Assembly: GCA_023399465.1 (NCBI GenBank) | Contig: JAEWPB010000151.1 | Span: 1 to 64,000 of the forward strand | DNA: 64,000 bases | Direction of reading: 5' to 3' | DNA from: Pseudomonadota bacterium | GTDB lineage: Bacteria > Pseudomonadota > Alphaproteobacteria > Rhizobiales > Rhizobiaceae | Shown: positions 40,221 through 49,165 of the stretch, one piece after another | Layout of the letters: each line of letters starts with the position of its first letter | Position numbering within the stretch: the first letter of the stretch is position 1 | The notes under the pieces: generated by a model | Seen by the model: the letters and a program-made list of their open reading frames with translations, nothing else | Databases searched by the model: none | What the model was told of the DNA's origin: nothing | Translations under genes and position numbers: made by a program

Positions 40221-41705
40221 TTACTGGGCGGCGATCGGCGAGACCGCTGCGGTCTTGGTCACCGGCGGCGGGTTCCATTTCCCCGTCAGCGCGGCTGCCT
40301 TCGGCGCGTAGAGCCTCATCGTCAGGGTGTATGGCCCCTCGGGTGCCGGCAGCCAGTTCCATTCCTTTTCGGCGCCGGGGTTGTCGTTCTGGAAGTAGAG
40401 GTCGAGCGAGCCGTCCGTATTGTATTTGAACGGCATCCAGCTGCTGACGGCGAAGCGGTTCATCGGATTGGCGACCTGAAAACCCTGGTCGTCGTAAAGC
40501 GTGATCGACCAGAAGGCGTCGGTCGGCGGTATCTGGTCCTTGTCGAAATGGATGGCGTACCTGTTCTTGCCGTCGAGCGGCTGACCCGAAGCGTCGCCAA
40601 GGTTGAAGGGGTAGATGGCATCCTGGGGCAGATTGGCGCCAAGCCCCTGCTGGGCGATGACGGCACGCTTGAGGTAGTCGTTGCCGTAGACCCCCATGGT
40701 TTCGGTGTTCATCGACCAGCCATTGGTGACCCGGCCGAGGGTGGGTATTTTCCAGGCCATCAGCGCCTGGGCGTCCTGCGGCACGGTCGCAAGCGCCTTC
40801 TGCACGGTCGGCGAGGCCTTGGAGAGATCGAAGCTCTTGCCGGGTTCGAAACCGATCCGCTTCAGCCGGGCGATGATCGGCTGGTCGGTCATGTGGGGTG
40901 GATGGAGCTTCATCAGTTCGGCGGCGCGTCCGAAATAGTCGCCGGCGGAGGCCGTGTCGACCTGGACCTTGGGCGGGGTCTTCATGTCGATCGACGGATC
41001 GATCGTCACCTTCGCCGGTTCGGGCGTCTTCCCCCATTGCGACAGCGGCGTGACCTTGTAGCCATCCTGGATCTTGCGGACGGCTTCATAGTCCGACGGT
41101 CCGTCGGTCTTGGTCCGGCCGATGACCCAGACATAGGGCGTCGGTGCGTCGATCCGCTGCGTGCCTTCCGGCAGGTTGAACTCGGCGAAGTTCTCCCGAA
41201 GTTCCGGGCGCCAGCCGGGCTGGGCGACGAGGAAGTTTCCGGGGCCGGTTCCGGTGGTGCGCCAGCCCGGCGAGGCGAAGACGTCGGTCCACATGTCGAG
41301 CATCGGCAGCAGGTAGTAGCGGCCGTCGGTATCGGGGGCGGAAACCACCACCGGCTCCTTGGTCAGATCCAGCCAGGCGCTCGAATACAGCGTGTCGAAG
41401 TTGGGACGGACGACGACCTTCATGTCGGCGGGCGGAAACTCGCGGATATTGGCGAAGTGATTGGGCGGGCCGCCGATCGCGCCTTCCGTGGGTTCCACAT
41501 TGGTCAGCTGCTTTCGCGTGGTGTCCATCGACAGCAGCGGGTAGAAATAGACATAGCCTTCGACGCCGATCGCGTGGGCTTCGTCTTCGGTGATCGCCTC
41601 GGCTGCGCCCGCGGTGGAGATGGCAAGGGCCGCAAGGCCGATCGCCAACAGGGGCATCGATAAACGCCGGCGGTACGGGGTTCGTTCGTCAGACTGCACT
41701 CGCAT
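40221..41705 (-). CDS. exported DUF1254/DUF1214 protein
   Basis: A 494-residue secreted protein. After a signal peptide (residues ~1-36, ending AISTAGAAEA) comes a DUF1254 domain (~55-190: GVEGYVYFYPLLSMDTTRKQL, RPNFDTLYSSAWLDL) and a DUF1214 domain (~370-480: AFWSITLYDDQGFQVANPMNRFA, GSLDLYFQND). Such proteins are beta-rich, periplasmic or outer-membrane, widespread in soil bacteria, and have no agreed function. AGGAGG stands eight bases before the ATG. It is a single-gene unit with a 276-bp featureless upstream gap. Confidence 0.87.
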   Translation of the reverse strand: MRVQSDERTPYRRRLSMPLLAIGLAALAISTAGAAEAITEDEAHAIGVEGYVYFYPLLSMDTTRKQLTNVEPTEGAIGGPPNHFANIREFPPADMKVVVRPNFDTLYSSAWLDLTKEPVVVSAPDTDGRYYLLPMLDMWTDVFASPGWRTTGTGPGNFLVAQPGWRPELRENFAEFNLPEGTQRIDAPTPYVWVIGRTKTDGPSDYEAVRKIQDGYKVTPLSQWGKTPEPAKVTIDPSIDMKTPPKVQVDTASAGDYFGRAAELMKLHPPHMTDQPIIARLKRIGFEPGKSFDLSKASPTVQKALATVPQDAQALMAWKIPTLGRVTNGWSMNTETMGVYGNDYLKRAVIAQQGLGANLPQDAIYPFNLGDASGQPLDGKNRYAIHFDKDQIPPTDAFWSITLYDDQGFQVANPMNRFAVSSWMPFKYNTDGSLDLYFQNDNPGAEKEWNWLPAPEGPYTLTMRLYAPKAAALTGKWNPPPVTKTAAVSPIAAQ

Positions 41706-41981
41706 TGCATCCTCCTGGCTTGGAATTCAGGTGATCTGCGAATCGAATTTTCTGGTCTCGAGAGGGAGTACCCGCGACGGGTACGGGGAAGCGCTCGCTG
41801 CATTCGGTGTAGCTGGAAGCATGAAGTGTAGTCGAAATATCGACTTCGCTCCAGAGGCCGGGCCTCATCAAGAGGGCTATGTCGGGATGGCGCAGCCCCT
41901 AGGGCAACGGTACCGCAGCAGCGGCGCGCAAGCACCGGGCAGCTCTCGTTCCGTCATACCGGCGCGCGCCGCGTCCTGGCG

Positions 41982-42536
41982 CTAGCTCCGATGTCCGCCG
42001 CGTTTCAGGTGCTCATCGAGCCGTGGCATGATCTCCACGAAGTTGCAGGGCATGTAGCGATAATCGAGTTGGTGCTTGAGGATCCCGTCCCAGGCATCCT
42101 TGCAGGCTCCGGGCGACCCGGGCAGAACGAAGATGTAGGTGGCCTTGGCCACGCCGGCGGTTGCCCGCGACTGGATGGTCGATGTTCCGATCTTGTCGTA
42201 GGAGATGCGGTGGAAGACTTCGGAAAAACCGTCCATGCGCTTTTCGAACATGGGCTCCAGTGCTTCCGGCGTCACATCCCGGCCGGTCAGGCCAGTGCCG
42301 CCGGTGGTGATCACCACGTCGATTTCCTCGGCCATCGTCCAGGCATTGACCTGGGCGTAGATGCGGTCCTTGTCGTCGGGCACGATGGCGCGCGCCACCA
42401 GCCGGTGGCCGCTATCGACGACGCGGGCGGCAAGCACGTCGCCGGAGCGGTCATCCTCGGCGGTGCGCGTATCGGAGACGGTCAGAACGGCGATGCCGAC
42501 CGGAATGAAGGGCCGCGTGTCGTCTATGCCCGGCAT
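41982..42536 (-). CDS. moaB: molybdenum cofactor biosynthesis protein MoaB
   Basis: MoaB/MogA-type proteins adenylylate molybdopterin before molybdenum insertion. The 184-residue protein shows the molybdopterin-binding fold: IAVLTVSDTRTAEDDRSGDVL at the N-terminus, the MPT-binding GGTGLTGRDVTPEAL near residue 80, and FVLPGSPGACKDAWDGIL. It overlaps the 3' end of ispE by 13 bases and would be translated with it. Whether it acts as MoaB or MogA is not decidable here; no other Moco genes are in the window. Confidence 0.93.
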   Translation of the reverse strand: MPGIDDTRPFIPVGIAVLTVSDTRTAEDDRSGDVLAARVVDSGHRLVARAIVPDDKDRIYAQVNAWTMAEEIDVVITTGGTGLTGRDVTPEALEPMFEKRMDGFSEVFHRISYDKIGTSTIQSRATAGVAKATYIFVLPGSPGACKDAWDGILKHQLDYRYMPCNFVEIMPRLDEHLKRGGHRS

Positions 42537-43441
42537 GGCAAACTCCCTGAAACCGTTGTCGTCGCTTCAAAATACCAGTCGGGGCGGATGGTGAGAAGAG
42601 TTGCCTGCGCCGCATGCGCATCATCGATGTTGTCATAGACGCCGAAGCAGGTCGCGCCCGAGCCGGACATGCGCACGAAGCTTGCGCCATGGCTGCGCAG
42701 CAGGTCCGAAATCTCCGCGATCTCGCCGACCAAAGTGCGGGCGGGGGGCTCGAGATCGTTGCGAAGGTTGCTGATCGCGGCAAGCCACTCGGCCGGGCTC
42801 TGCGGTGCCGGGGAAATGGCAAGCGTGCCGTTGGTCTTGCAGTGCAGCGCCCGGAACACCTCCGGCGTCGACACGGCCTTCAGCGGATTGGCGAGCACGA
42901 GCGCGAAGGATGGAAGGTCCGGCACCGGCTCGATCGTCTCGCCGATGCCGCGGGCGATCAGCGGCTGGCTGGCAAGGCACATCGGCACATCGGCACCAAG
43001 CCGGATGGCCAGCGCATCGAGGTCGATGGAACCGGACGGGACGTTCCAGACGCGCAGCAGCCCGCGCAAGGCCGCAGCGGCGTCGGCCGAGCCGCCGCCG
43101 ATGCCCGAGGCCACCGGCAGGTTCTTTTCGAGATGGATCTGAACCGGACCGGCCTCGTGGCCGGACGCGTGCACGGCCGCTCGCAGCATGTCGCGTGCCT
43201 TCAGCACCAGATTGCCGCCGTTGTCGCTGCCGTCCTGCGAAAGCAGTGCGGCGAAACGGCCGGAAAGGCTGAAGCTGTCGCTGGCGGACGGGGTGAAGTC
43301 CAGCCGGTCGCCGCAATCGGCAAAGGTCACCAGGCTCTCGAGCAGGTGATAGCCGTCGTCGCGCTGGCCCGTGACATGCAGGGCTAGGTTGATTTTCGCG
43401 CGGGCGCGCTCGTGGATCGTCGGAAAGGCCAAATCCGGCAT
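42524..43441 (-). CDS. ispE: 4-diphosphocytidyl-2-C-methyl-D-erythritol kinase IspE
   Basis: IspE phosphorylates CDP-methylerythritol in the non-mevalonate isoprenoid pathway. The 305-residue GHMP kinase has ARAKINLALHVTGQRDDGYH at the N-terminus, the ATP loop LPVASGIGGGSADAAAAL near residue 100 and the C-terminal MSGSGATCFGVYD. I chose ATG 43441 (MPDLAFPTIHE) over the longer frame. It is downstream of the TPR-LysM gene by 28 bp and, with the polyprenyl diphosphate synthase gene beyond it, forms a leftward isoprenoid neighbourhood. Confidence 0.95.
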   Translation of the reverse strand: MPDLAFPTIHERARAKINLALHVTGQRDDGYHLLESLVTFADCGDRLDFTPSASDSFSLSGRFAALLSQDGSDNGGNLVLKARDMLRAAVHASGHEAGPVQIHLEKNLPVASGIGGGSADAAAALRGLLRVWNVPSGSIDLDALAIRLGADVPMCLASQPLIARGIGETIEPVPDLPSFALVLANPLKAVSTPEVFRALHCKTNGTLAISPAPQSPAEWLAAISNLRNDLEPPARTLVGEIAEISDLLRSHGASFVRMSGSGATCFGVYDNIDDAHAAQATLLTIRPDWYFEATTTVSGSLPCRA

Positions 43442-43469
43442 GCGGCTGCTCAAACCCTCGGATACGCGC

Positions 43470-45566
43470 TTATTCGCTCGGCAAGTCGATCGTCTGGCCG
43501 GGGACAAGCCGGTTCGGATTACGCTTCAGCCGTGGATTGGCGTCGAGGATTTCCTGAAACCGCTGTCCGTCGCCGAGCATTTCCTCGGCAATCTTCCAGA
43601 GTGTTTCTCCCGGCAGGATGATGTGCTGGGCGGGCACCGCTTCCGCCTTGGTGTCGGGGGTGGCCGGCATCTGGTTGGACGGAGTTTCGAGTTCGGGTTC
43701 GGTCTGGGGCTCCTTGGTGATCGCCGGGTCGGTCGCCGGCTTGCCGGCATCGCCATTCGGCGCCGGGGCAGCGGCTGCGCCAGAAGCGCTTCCGGTCGCC
43801 AGCTGCGTTGGTGTCAGAGCCGGCAGGCCGTTGCGGATCTTGTCCTCGATCTTCGGGATCTCCGGCAGTTCCGGCTTCATCGTCAGCGCCCGCTGCCACT
43901 GGTAGACCGCCTCGACCTGGCGGCCGACACGCCAGTAGGCATCGCCGAGATGGTCGTTGATCGTCGGGTCGCCGGCCTTGAGATCGGCGGCGCGCTCGAG
44001 TTCCTCGACCGCATTGTCGAAGCGGTTCAGCCGGTAATAGGCCCAGCCGAGCGAATCGACGATGTAGCCGTCGTCCGGACGAAGCTCGACGGCGCGGCGG
44101 ATCATCTCCAGGCCCTCGTCGAGATTGCGGTTCATGTCGACCCAGGAATAGCCGAGATAGTTCAGCACCTGCGGCTGGTCGGGATTGAGCTCGAGCGCCT
44201 TGCGGAAGTTCGGCTCGGCCTTGTCCCACTGCTTCAGCCGCTCATAGGCGATGCCGCGCTGGAAGAATACCGGCCACTGGCTGCGGTTGGCCACCGGCCC
44301 GATGACCTCGACGGCGGCGTCGAAGGTGCGGGCCATCTCCTCGTAGTCCTTGGCGTCGGAAAGTACGCCGCCATAGGCGAGGTAGCTGCGGATATCCTTG
44401 GGATCCGCCTCGATCAGCGACTTCAGGTGCTTGCGGGCCTCGTCGACCTTGCCGGTCTGGGCGAGCGTCACGCCGAGCTGCAGCTCGGAGATCCGGCGCA
44501 TCGGCGAATCGGCCGGCACCCGGCGGTAGAACTCGATCGCGCGTTCCAGCTGCTTGGTGTTCTCGGCAATGCCGCCGAGCAGGACGAGCGTGTCGTCGCT
44601 CTTCGGATCAAGTGCGAACGCGGCCTGCAGATAGAGCGTCACGGCGTCGTCGGCGCCCTGGCGGTTCAGCGCGCTGCCGACCGAAAACAGCACGGCGGCG
44701 GCCCCCTGCGAGGCCGTCGTGATCTGCTGCTTCGGCTTGTCGCCCTTGGCGATGCTGTCGCGGAGCGCCTTCAGCGGCGCGTAGTTGCTGATGAAGTTCT
44801 CGCCGACGGCGATCGTGTCCAGCGCCTTCTGCTTGTTGCCCTGCTGGGCTTCCAGCCGGGCAAGGGCCATGACCGCGCGGATGAAGGTGTCGGGGGCGGT
44901 CGAACTGCCGTCGCGATCGAGGATCGCCTCGTTGAGATGCGTGCGGGCCGCCGAGACATTGCCGCTAGCGGCGGCAAGCGCGCCGGCATGGTAGTTCTTG
45001 AAGATCGCGAACCACTCCGGGCCCTTGAGCTTCTTGATCATCTGCAGCGCTTCGTCGCTCTTGCCGGCGCCCATCCGCGCCCAGGCGACGAGCAAGCTGT
45101 TCATCATCCGCTCGAGGTCGTTCGGGCCGCTGTAGACGAGGATCTTCTCGGCCGCCGCATGGTCGCCGCGATGGATCGCGTCGAGACCGCGCACCATCGT
45201 GGTGATGCGTTCCACAGACGGATCGTTCTTCAGTTCCTCGGCATATTTGACGCCGTCCTTGAAATCGCCGTTCATCAGCAGCGAGATCATCAGCCGCTCG
45301 CGGATTTCCAGATTGCGCGGATCGAACTCCAGCGCCTTGCGATAGAAGGCGATGGCATTCTCGTAGTCCTTGTCGACATCCGCGGTGCGGGCGGCAAGAA
45401 AGGCGCCGGAGAAGGTGGAGATGCGGTCCGGGCTGAACGCTTCGGCGGCGGTCTCGCCACCTTCGGCCGTAGCTGCCGCGGCGAATGCCGCCGACCCGCC
45501 GGAAAACGCCACCGCGATGGTCAGCGCAGCCCCGGAAAGAAGGCGGATGGCAAATCTCTGCCGCAT
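43470..45566 (-). CDS. exported TPR-repeat protein with C-terminal LysM domain
   Basis: A 698-residue protein with a signal peptide (residues ~1-33, AAFAAAA). About ten tetratricopeptide-like helical pairs follow between ~50 and ~600 (for example ENAIAFYRKALEFDPRNLEI, KAEPNFRKALELNPDQPQVL and NAVEELERAADLKAGDPTI), then a Pro/Thr/Glu-rich linker. A LysM peptidoglycan-binding module closes the protein (HIILPGETLWKIAEEML ... RLVPGQTIDLPSE, last ~52 residues). It is probably a periplasmic scaffold anchored to the wall. The TPR part is the common rhizobial gene next to ispE; the LysM addition is less usual. The ATG at 45566 has GAAAGG eight bases upstream. Confidence 0.85.
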   Translation of the reverse strand: MRQRFAIRLLSGAALTIAVAFSGGSAAFAAAATAEGGETAAEAFSPDRISTFSGAFLAARTADVDKDYENAIAFYRKALEFDPRNLEIRERLMISLLMNGDFKDGVKYAEELKNDPSVERITTMVRGLDAIHRGDHAAAEKILVYSGPNDLERMMNSLLVAWARMGAGKSDEALQMIKKLKGPEWFAIFKNYHAGALAAASGNVSAARTHLNEAILDRDGSSTAPDTFIRAVMALARLEAQQGNKQKALDTIAVGENFISNYAPLKALRDSIAKGDKPKQQITTASQGAAAVLFSVGSALNRQGADDAVTLYLQAAFALDPKSDDTLVLLGGIAENTKQLERAIEFYRRVPADSPMRRISELQLGVTLAQTGKVDEARKHLKSLIEADPKDIRSYLAYGGVLSDAKDYEEMARTFDAAVEVIGPVANRSQWPVFFQRGIAYERLKQWDKAEPNFRKALELNPDQPQVLNYLGYSWVDMNRNLDEGLEMIRRAVELRPDDGYIVDSLGWAYYRLNRFDNAVEELERAADLKAGDPTINDHLGDAYWRVGRQVEAVYQWQRALTMKPELPEIPKIEDKIRNGLPALTPTQLATGSASGAAAAPAPNGDAGKPATDPAITKEPQTEPELETPSNQMPATPDTKAEAVPAQHIILPGETLWKIAEEMLGDGQRFQEILDANPRLKRNPNRLVPGQTIDLPSE

Positions 45567-45689
45567 GGAGAAACCTTTCGTCGAAGAATGCCGGCCGCTG
45601 ACCGGCGGCACCATTTCATGTGCCGACTGAGTTCATACCAGAATGGCTTTTTTGAAGCAGCCCCGCAAGGAAATCCAACCCGGCGGAAA

Positions 45690-46706
45690 TCAGCTCACGC
45701 GGTCGATGCAGAAGTCGATCACTTCCATCAGCGCCGATTTCCACGGCGACTGCGGCAGCGGCGCCAGCGCATCGCGGGCGATCGTTCCGTAGTGGATCGC
45801 ACGCGCCGTCGTATCGCTCAGTGCTCCGTATTTGGTGATCAGGCCGAGGGCCTTTTCGAGGTTTTCATCGCCGTTGTCGCCACCCTCGATCGCGGTCTTC
45901 CAGAAGGCGCGGTCTTCGGCCGTGCCGCGACGATACGCCAGGATGACCGGCAGGGTGATCTTGCCCTCGCGGAAGTCGTCGCCGACGTTCTTGCCGAGGT
46001 CGGTTGCCTTGCCACCGTAGTCGAGCACGTCGTCCACCAGCTGGAAGGCCAGCCCGAGGTTCATCCCGTAGGATTTCAGTGCGCTGCGCTTTGCCTTTTC
46101 GGTGCCGGCCACGATCGGGCCGACTTCGGCAGCGGCGGCAAAGAGGGCGGCGGTCTTGGCGCGGATGACCGCGAGATAGTCGTCCTCGGTGGTCTCCATG
46201 TTCTTGGCGACCGAAAGCTGCAGCACCTCGCCTTCGGCGATCACCGAGGCGGCGGTCGAAAGCACGTCGAGCGCCTCGAGCGATCCGACCTCGACCATCA
46301 TGCGGAAGGCCTGGCCGAGCAGGAAATCGCCGACGAGGACGCTGGCCTGGTTGCCCCAGATCATCCGGGCGGTGGATTTGCCGCGGCGCAGGTCGCTTTC
46401 GTCGACCACGTCGTCGTGCAGCAATGTCGCGGTGTGCATGAACTCGACGCTGGTGGCGAGCTTGACATGGGCGTCGCCGTGATAGTCGAACATCGCCGCC
46501 GAGGCGAGCGTCAGCATCGGGCGCAGGCGCTTGCCACCGGACGAGATCAGGTGGTTGGCGACTTCCGGGATCATCTGCACATCCGAGCCGGCCTTGGAGA
46601 GGATCAGCTGATTCACCCGCTCCATATCGGCCTTGGTCAGGTCGACAAGCGGCTGCACCGATGCCATTTTATTCTTGTTTTCCTCAAGCGGTATTACAAC
46701 GCCCAA
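45690..46706 (-). CDS. ispB: long-chain polyprenyl diphosphate synthase (octa/decaprenyl type)
   Basis: The enzyme elongates isoprenoid diphosphates to the C40-C50 side chain of ubiquinone. The 338-residue all-helical protein has both aspartate-rich motifs: DDVVD in LLHDDVVDESDLRRG and DDVLD in QLVDDVLDYGG. It also has the GGKRLRPMLT segment. Small residues before the first motif (FMHTAT) fit a long-chain product. The start at TTG 46706 is favoured by AGGAG nine bases upstream; ATG 46667 would remove 13 residues. ubiA, which uses the product, is cut off at the right end of the window. Confidence 0.92.
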   Translation of the reverse strand: MGVVIPLEENKNKMASVQPLVDLTKADMERVNQLILSKAGSDVQMIPEVANHLISSGGKRLRPMLTLASAAMFDYHGDAHVKLATSVEFMHTATLLHDDVVDESDLRRGKSTARMIWGNQASVLVGDFLLGQAFRMMVEVGSLEALDVLSTAASVIAEGEVLQLSVAKNMETTEDDYLAVIRAKTAALFAAAAEVGPIVAGTEKAKRSALKSYGMNLGLAFQLVDDVLDYGGKATDLGKNVGDDFREGKITLPVILAYRRGTAEDRAFWKTAIEGGDNGDENLEKALGLITKYGALSDTTARAIHYGTIARDALAPLPQSPWKSALMEVIDFCIDRVS

Positions 46707-46814
46707 TGATCCGGACTCCTATTCATGCATTGGTTTTGACAATAGAAAGGGGTAGGTGCTGCGGCAAGAGGTGAAATGCCACGTCAATGCAAAATCGGCA
46801 GGGAAAGGAGCGCT

Positions 46815-47045
46815 ATGCACGAACTTATCCGAACGAATGATCCGGTGGTGCTTTCCTTCGCTGAAAGCCTGATGAAGGATGCCGGGATCCACTGTCTCGT
46901 CGCCGACCGCGACATGAGCATCCTCGAAGGCTCTCTCGGCATGCTGCCGCGGCGCTTCCTGGTCGAGGACGACCGGGCCGATGAAGCGCGCCAGATCCTC
47001 AAGGACGCCGGCCTCGGCGACGAATTGCTGGCGGACGACAAGTGA
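46815..47045 (+). CDS. DUF2007 small protein (putative signal-transducing type)
   Basis: A 76-residue protein of the DUF2007 group: MHELIRTNDPVVLSFAESLMKDAGI followed by CLVADRDMSILEGSLGMLPRRFLVEDD and RQILKDAGL, a ferredoxin-like alpha/beta pattern resembling PII-like fragments. The function is unknown. The start is fixed by AAAGGAG. Its stop overlaps the GTG start of the following methyltransferase by four bases (GTGA), a strong sign of co-translation, as seen in many rhizobia. Confidence 0.85.
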   Translation: MHELIRTNDPVVLSFAESLMKDAGIHCLVADRDMSILEGSLGMLPRRFLVEDDRADEARQILKDAGLGDELLADDK

Positions 47046-47836
47046 ACGCGCCGATGACCGCAGACATTGCCGAGACCGTCGATGCCTTCCATCGCGGCAG
47101 GTTCCATATCGTACAGCCGCGCGATCGCGGCCATCGCTCGGGTATGGATGCGATGCTGCTCGCCTCGCTGGTGGCGGCCTCGGGTCCGGTTCGTGTCGCC
47201 GATCTCGGGGCGGGGGCAGGAGCCGCCGGCATGGCAGTCGCTTCCCGGCTGGAGGAGGCCGAGGTGACGCTCTTCGAACGTTCGCCGGAGATGGCCGCAT
47301 ATGCCCGCAAGAGCCTCGCGCTTGCCGGCAACGAGCGGTTTGCCGCCCGCGTCTCGGTCAACGAGGCGGATGTCGCGGTGACCGGCAAGACGCGGATCGC
47401 TTCCGGCCTGGTGGATGATCACTTCCACCACGTCATCATGAACCCGCCCTTCAACGATGCCAGCGACCGGCGCACGCCCGACAGCCTGAAGGCCGAGGCC
47501 CACGCCATGACCGATGGCCTGTTCGAGGCCTGGATCCGCACAGCCGGCGCCATCATGGTGCCGGGCGGGCAACTGTCGTTGATCGCCCGGCCGCAATCGA
47601 TCGCCGAGATCATCGAGGCCTGCGGCAAACGGTTCGGCGGGCTGGAGATCACCGCCATCCACCCGCGCGACGGCGAGAATGCGGTGCGCATCCTCGTGAC
47701 TGCGATCAAGGGCTCGCGGGCGCGGCTGAACCTCAGGTCGCCGCTCGTCATGCACGAACCGGACAGCCATCGCTTCTCGGCCTTCGTCGACGACCTCAAC
47801 AACGGCCGGGCGGCCTACCACCGCAAGGGACGATGA
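47042..47836 (+). CDS. tRNA1(Val) (adenine37-N6)-methyltransferase-like protein
   Basis: A 264-residue Rossmann-fold methyltransferase. It has the SAM loop VADLGAGAGAAGMAVASRL near residue 55 and the amino-methyltransferase motif NPPFND near 138, used to methylate exocyclic amines of bases. QPRDRGHRSGMDAMLLASLV near the N-terminus is typical of TrmN6/YfiC-type enzymes. The RNA target is inferred from family only. GTG 47042 overlaps the preceding stop; ATG 47054 is a possible alternative. An S49 peptidase follows after 76 bp. Confidence 0.85.
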   Translation: MNAPMTADIAETVDAFHRGRFHIVQPRDRGHRSGMDAMLLASLVAASGPVRVADLGAGAGAAGMAVASRLEEAEVTLFERSPEMAAYARKSLALAGNERFAARVSVNEADVAVTGKTRIASGLVDDHFHHVIMNPPFNDASDRRTPDSLKAEAHAMTDGLFEAWIRTAGAIMVPGGQLSLIARPQSIAEIIEACGKRFGGLEITAIHPRDGENAVRILVTAIKGSRARLNLRSPLVMHEPDSHRFSAFVDDLNNGRAAYHRKGR

Positions 47837-47912
47837 TTTTTGCGACTCGCCATTGTGTTTGTTTCAGGCATGCATACATCACGGAATGGATCTATCGAGA
47901 TAGGGATGTGAG

Positions 47913-48779
47913 ATGGCCGGAGTATTGAAGCGTTTGGTTCCGAAGCGTTTTCGCAGGGAGGAGACCGTCATTCCGGTCGTCCGCCTGCACGGTATCATCA
48001 TGGCGGGGGGCAACCAGTTCCGTCCGGCGCTCAACCTCGCTTCGGTCGCCACCGCCCTCGACAAAGCCTTCGCGATGAAGGATGCGCCTGCCGTCGCCAT
48101 CTCCGTCAACTCGCCCGGCGGTTCGCCCGTCCAGTCGCGGATGATCTTCCAGCGCATCCGCACGCTCGCTACGGAAAAAGACAAGCCAGTGCTGATGTTC
48201 GTCGAGGATGTCGCGGCGTCCGGCGGTTACATGATCGCTCTTGCCGGTGACGAGATTTTCGCCGATCCGACCTCGATCGTCGGCTCGATCGGCGTCGTTT
48301 CCGGCGGCTTCGGTTTTCCCGACCTGCTGAAGAAGATCGGCGTCGAACGTCGCGTCTACACCGCCGGGGAAAACAAGGTCCTGCTCGATCCGTTCCAGCC
48401 GGAGAAGGAGAAGGACATCGAATACCTGAAGAGCCTGCAGGAGGAGATCCACAAGGTCTTCATCGACATGGTGAAGCAGCGTCGCGGCGCCAAGCTTGCC
48501 GAAGACAGCGAGATCTTTTCGGGGCTGTTCTGGACCGGCGGGCGTGGCCTCGCGCTCGGCCTGGTCGACGGCCTTGCCGACATGCGCGAGGAACTCAAGC
48601 GCCGTTTCGGCGACAAGGTGAAGCTGGAGCTGGTGAGTGGTGCCCGCGACTTCTTCGGGCGGCGTCTGCCGGGCGTCACCGCGGCCGGCAACCTTGGCGA
48701 GCGCATTGCCGCGTCTGCGGCATCGGGGCTTGTCGAAACGGTCGAGGAAAAGGCATTGTGGGCGCGTTACGGATTGTAA
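47913..48779 (+). CDS. S49-family serine protease (SppA/SohB-like)
   Basis: A 288-residue member of the signal-peptide peptidase family. Conserved segments are IPVVRLHGIIMAGG, the oxyanion-side AISVNSPGGSPVQS, the nucleophile serine in VEDVAASGGYMIALAGDEIFADPTSIVGSIGV, and a lysine-containing stretch ENKVLLDPFQPEKEKD. Unlike classical SppA there is no clear transmembrane helix, so it may be cytoplasmic or loosely membrane-bound, as for many short alphaproteobacterial S49 proteins. A 63-residue membrane protein gene follows directly. Confidence 0.9.
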   Translation: MAGVLKRLVPKRFRREETVIPVVRLHGIIMAGGNQFRPALNLASVATALDKAFAMKDAPAVAISVNSPGGSPVQSRMIFQRIRTLATEKDKPVLMFVEDVAASGGYMIALAGDEIFADPTSIVGSIGVVSGGFGFPDLLKKIGVERRVYTAGENKVLLDPFQPEKEKDIEYLKSLQEEIHKVFIDMVKQRRGAKLAEDSEIFSGLFWTGGRGLALGLVDGLADMREELKRRFGDKVKLELVSGARDFFGRRLPGVTAAGNLGERIAASAASGLVETVEEKALWARYGL

Positions 48780-48798
48780 GCCGGGAGGTGGCCATGAC

Positions 48799-48990
48799 AT
48801 GCCGCAACTGATTATTCTCATTATTCTTGTCGTCGGTGCCTGGCTGCTCTACCGGCGTTTCGTTCAGGACGCGCAGAAGCTCGCCGCCAAATCACGGCAG
48901 GCGCAAAAGGAGCGTGAAACCGGTGCGATCGGAACCCTGGTCAAGGATCCTGTCACCGGCGAGTACAGGGTGCGCCGCGAAGACGAGTGA
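48799..48990 (+). CDS. small single-pass membrane protein
   Basis: A 63-residue protein with one N-terminal transmembrane helix (residues 3-20, QLIILIILVVGAWLLYRRF) followed by a charged cytosolic tail (AAKSRQAQKERETGAIGTLVKDPVTGEYRV). GGGAGGTGG is the ribosome-binding site, 19 bp after the S49 gene, so it is probably co-transcribed and may work with that protease. No family was recognised; the VKDPVTGEYRVRRED tail resembles that of other small rhizobial membrane proteins. Confidence 0.78.
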   Translation: MPQLIILIILVVGAWLLYRRFVQDAQKLAAKSRQAQKERETGAIGTLVKDPVTGEYRVRREDE

Positions 48991-49165
48991 CGGCGGTGCA
49001 GTACCCGGGCCGGCCGTGACCGGCCGTGACCCGCGACAGCCCCGCATGGCGATGGGCATCACCGAACCGGATGCTGCCGGTGGCGCCATGACGCAAATGT
49101 CTTGACCCTTCCGGTTTCCCGTGGCACCAGTCCGGCAAATTCCCGCGATGAATTTGGACCATCCC

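Noticed and set aside
41706..41981. 276-bp gap between the DUF1254 gene and moaB searched for a promoter, RNA or small gene
   Set aside because: Apart from the DUF1254 ribosome-binding site, nothing with clear symmetry, coding character or promoter-like spacing was found.
43371..46709. 1112-codon open frame on the + strand opposite ispE, the TPR-LysM gene and the polyprenyl synthase gene
   Set aside because: Its residues have the Arg/Gly/His/Asp-rich character of an antisense shadow of GC-rich codons, it has no ribosome-binding site or domain, and it spans three well-supported genes on the other strand.
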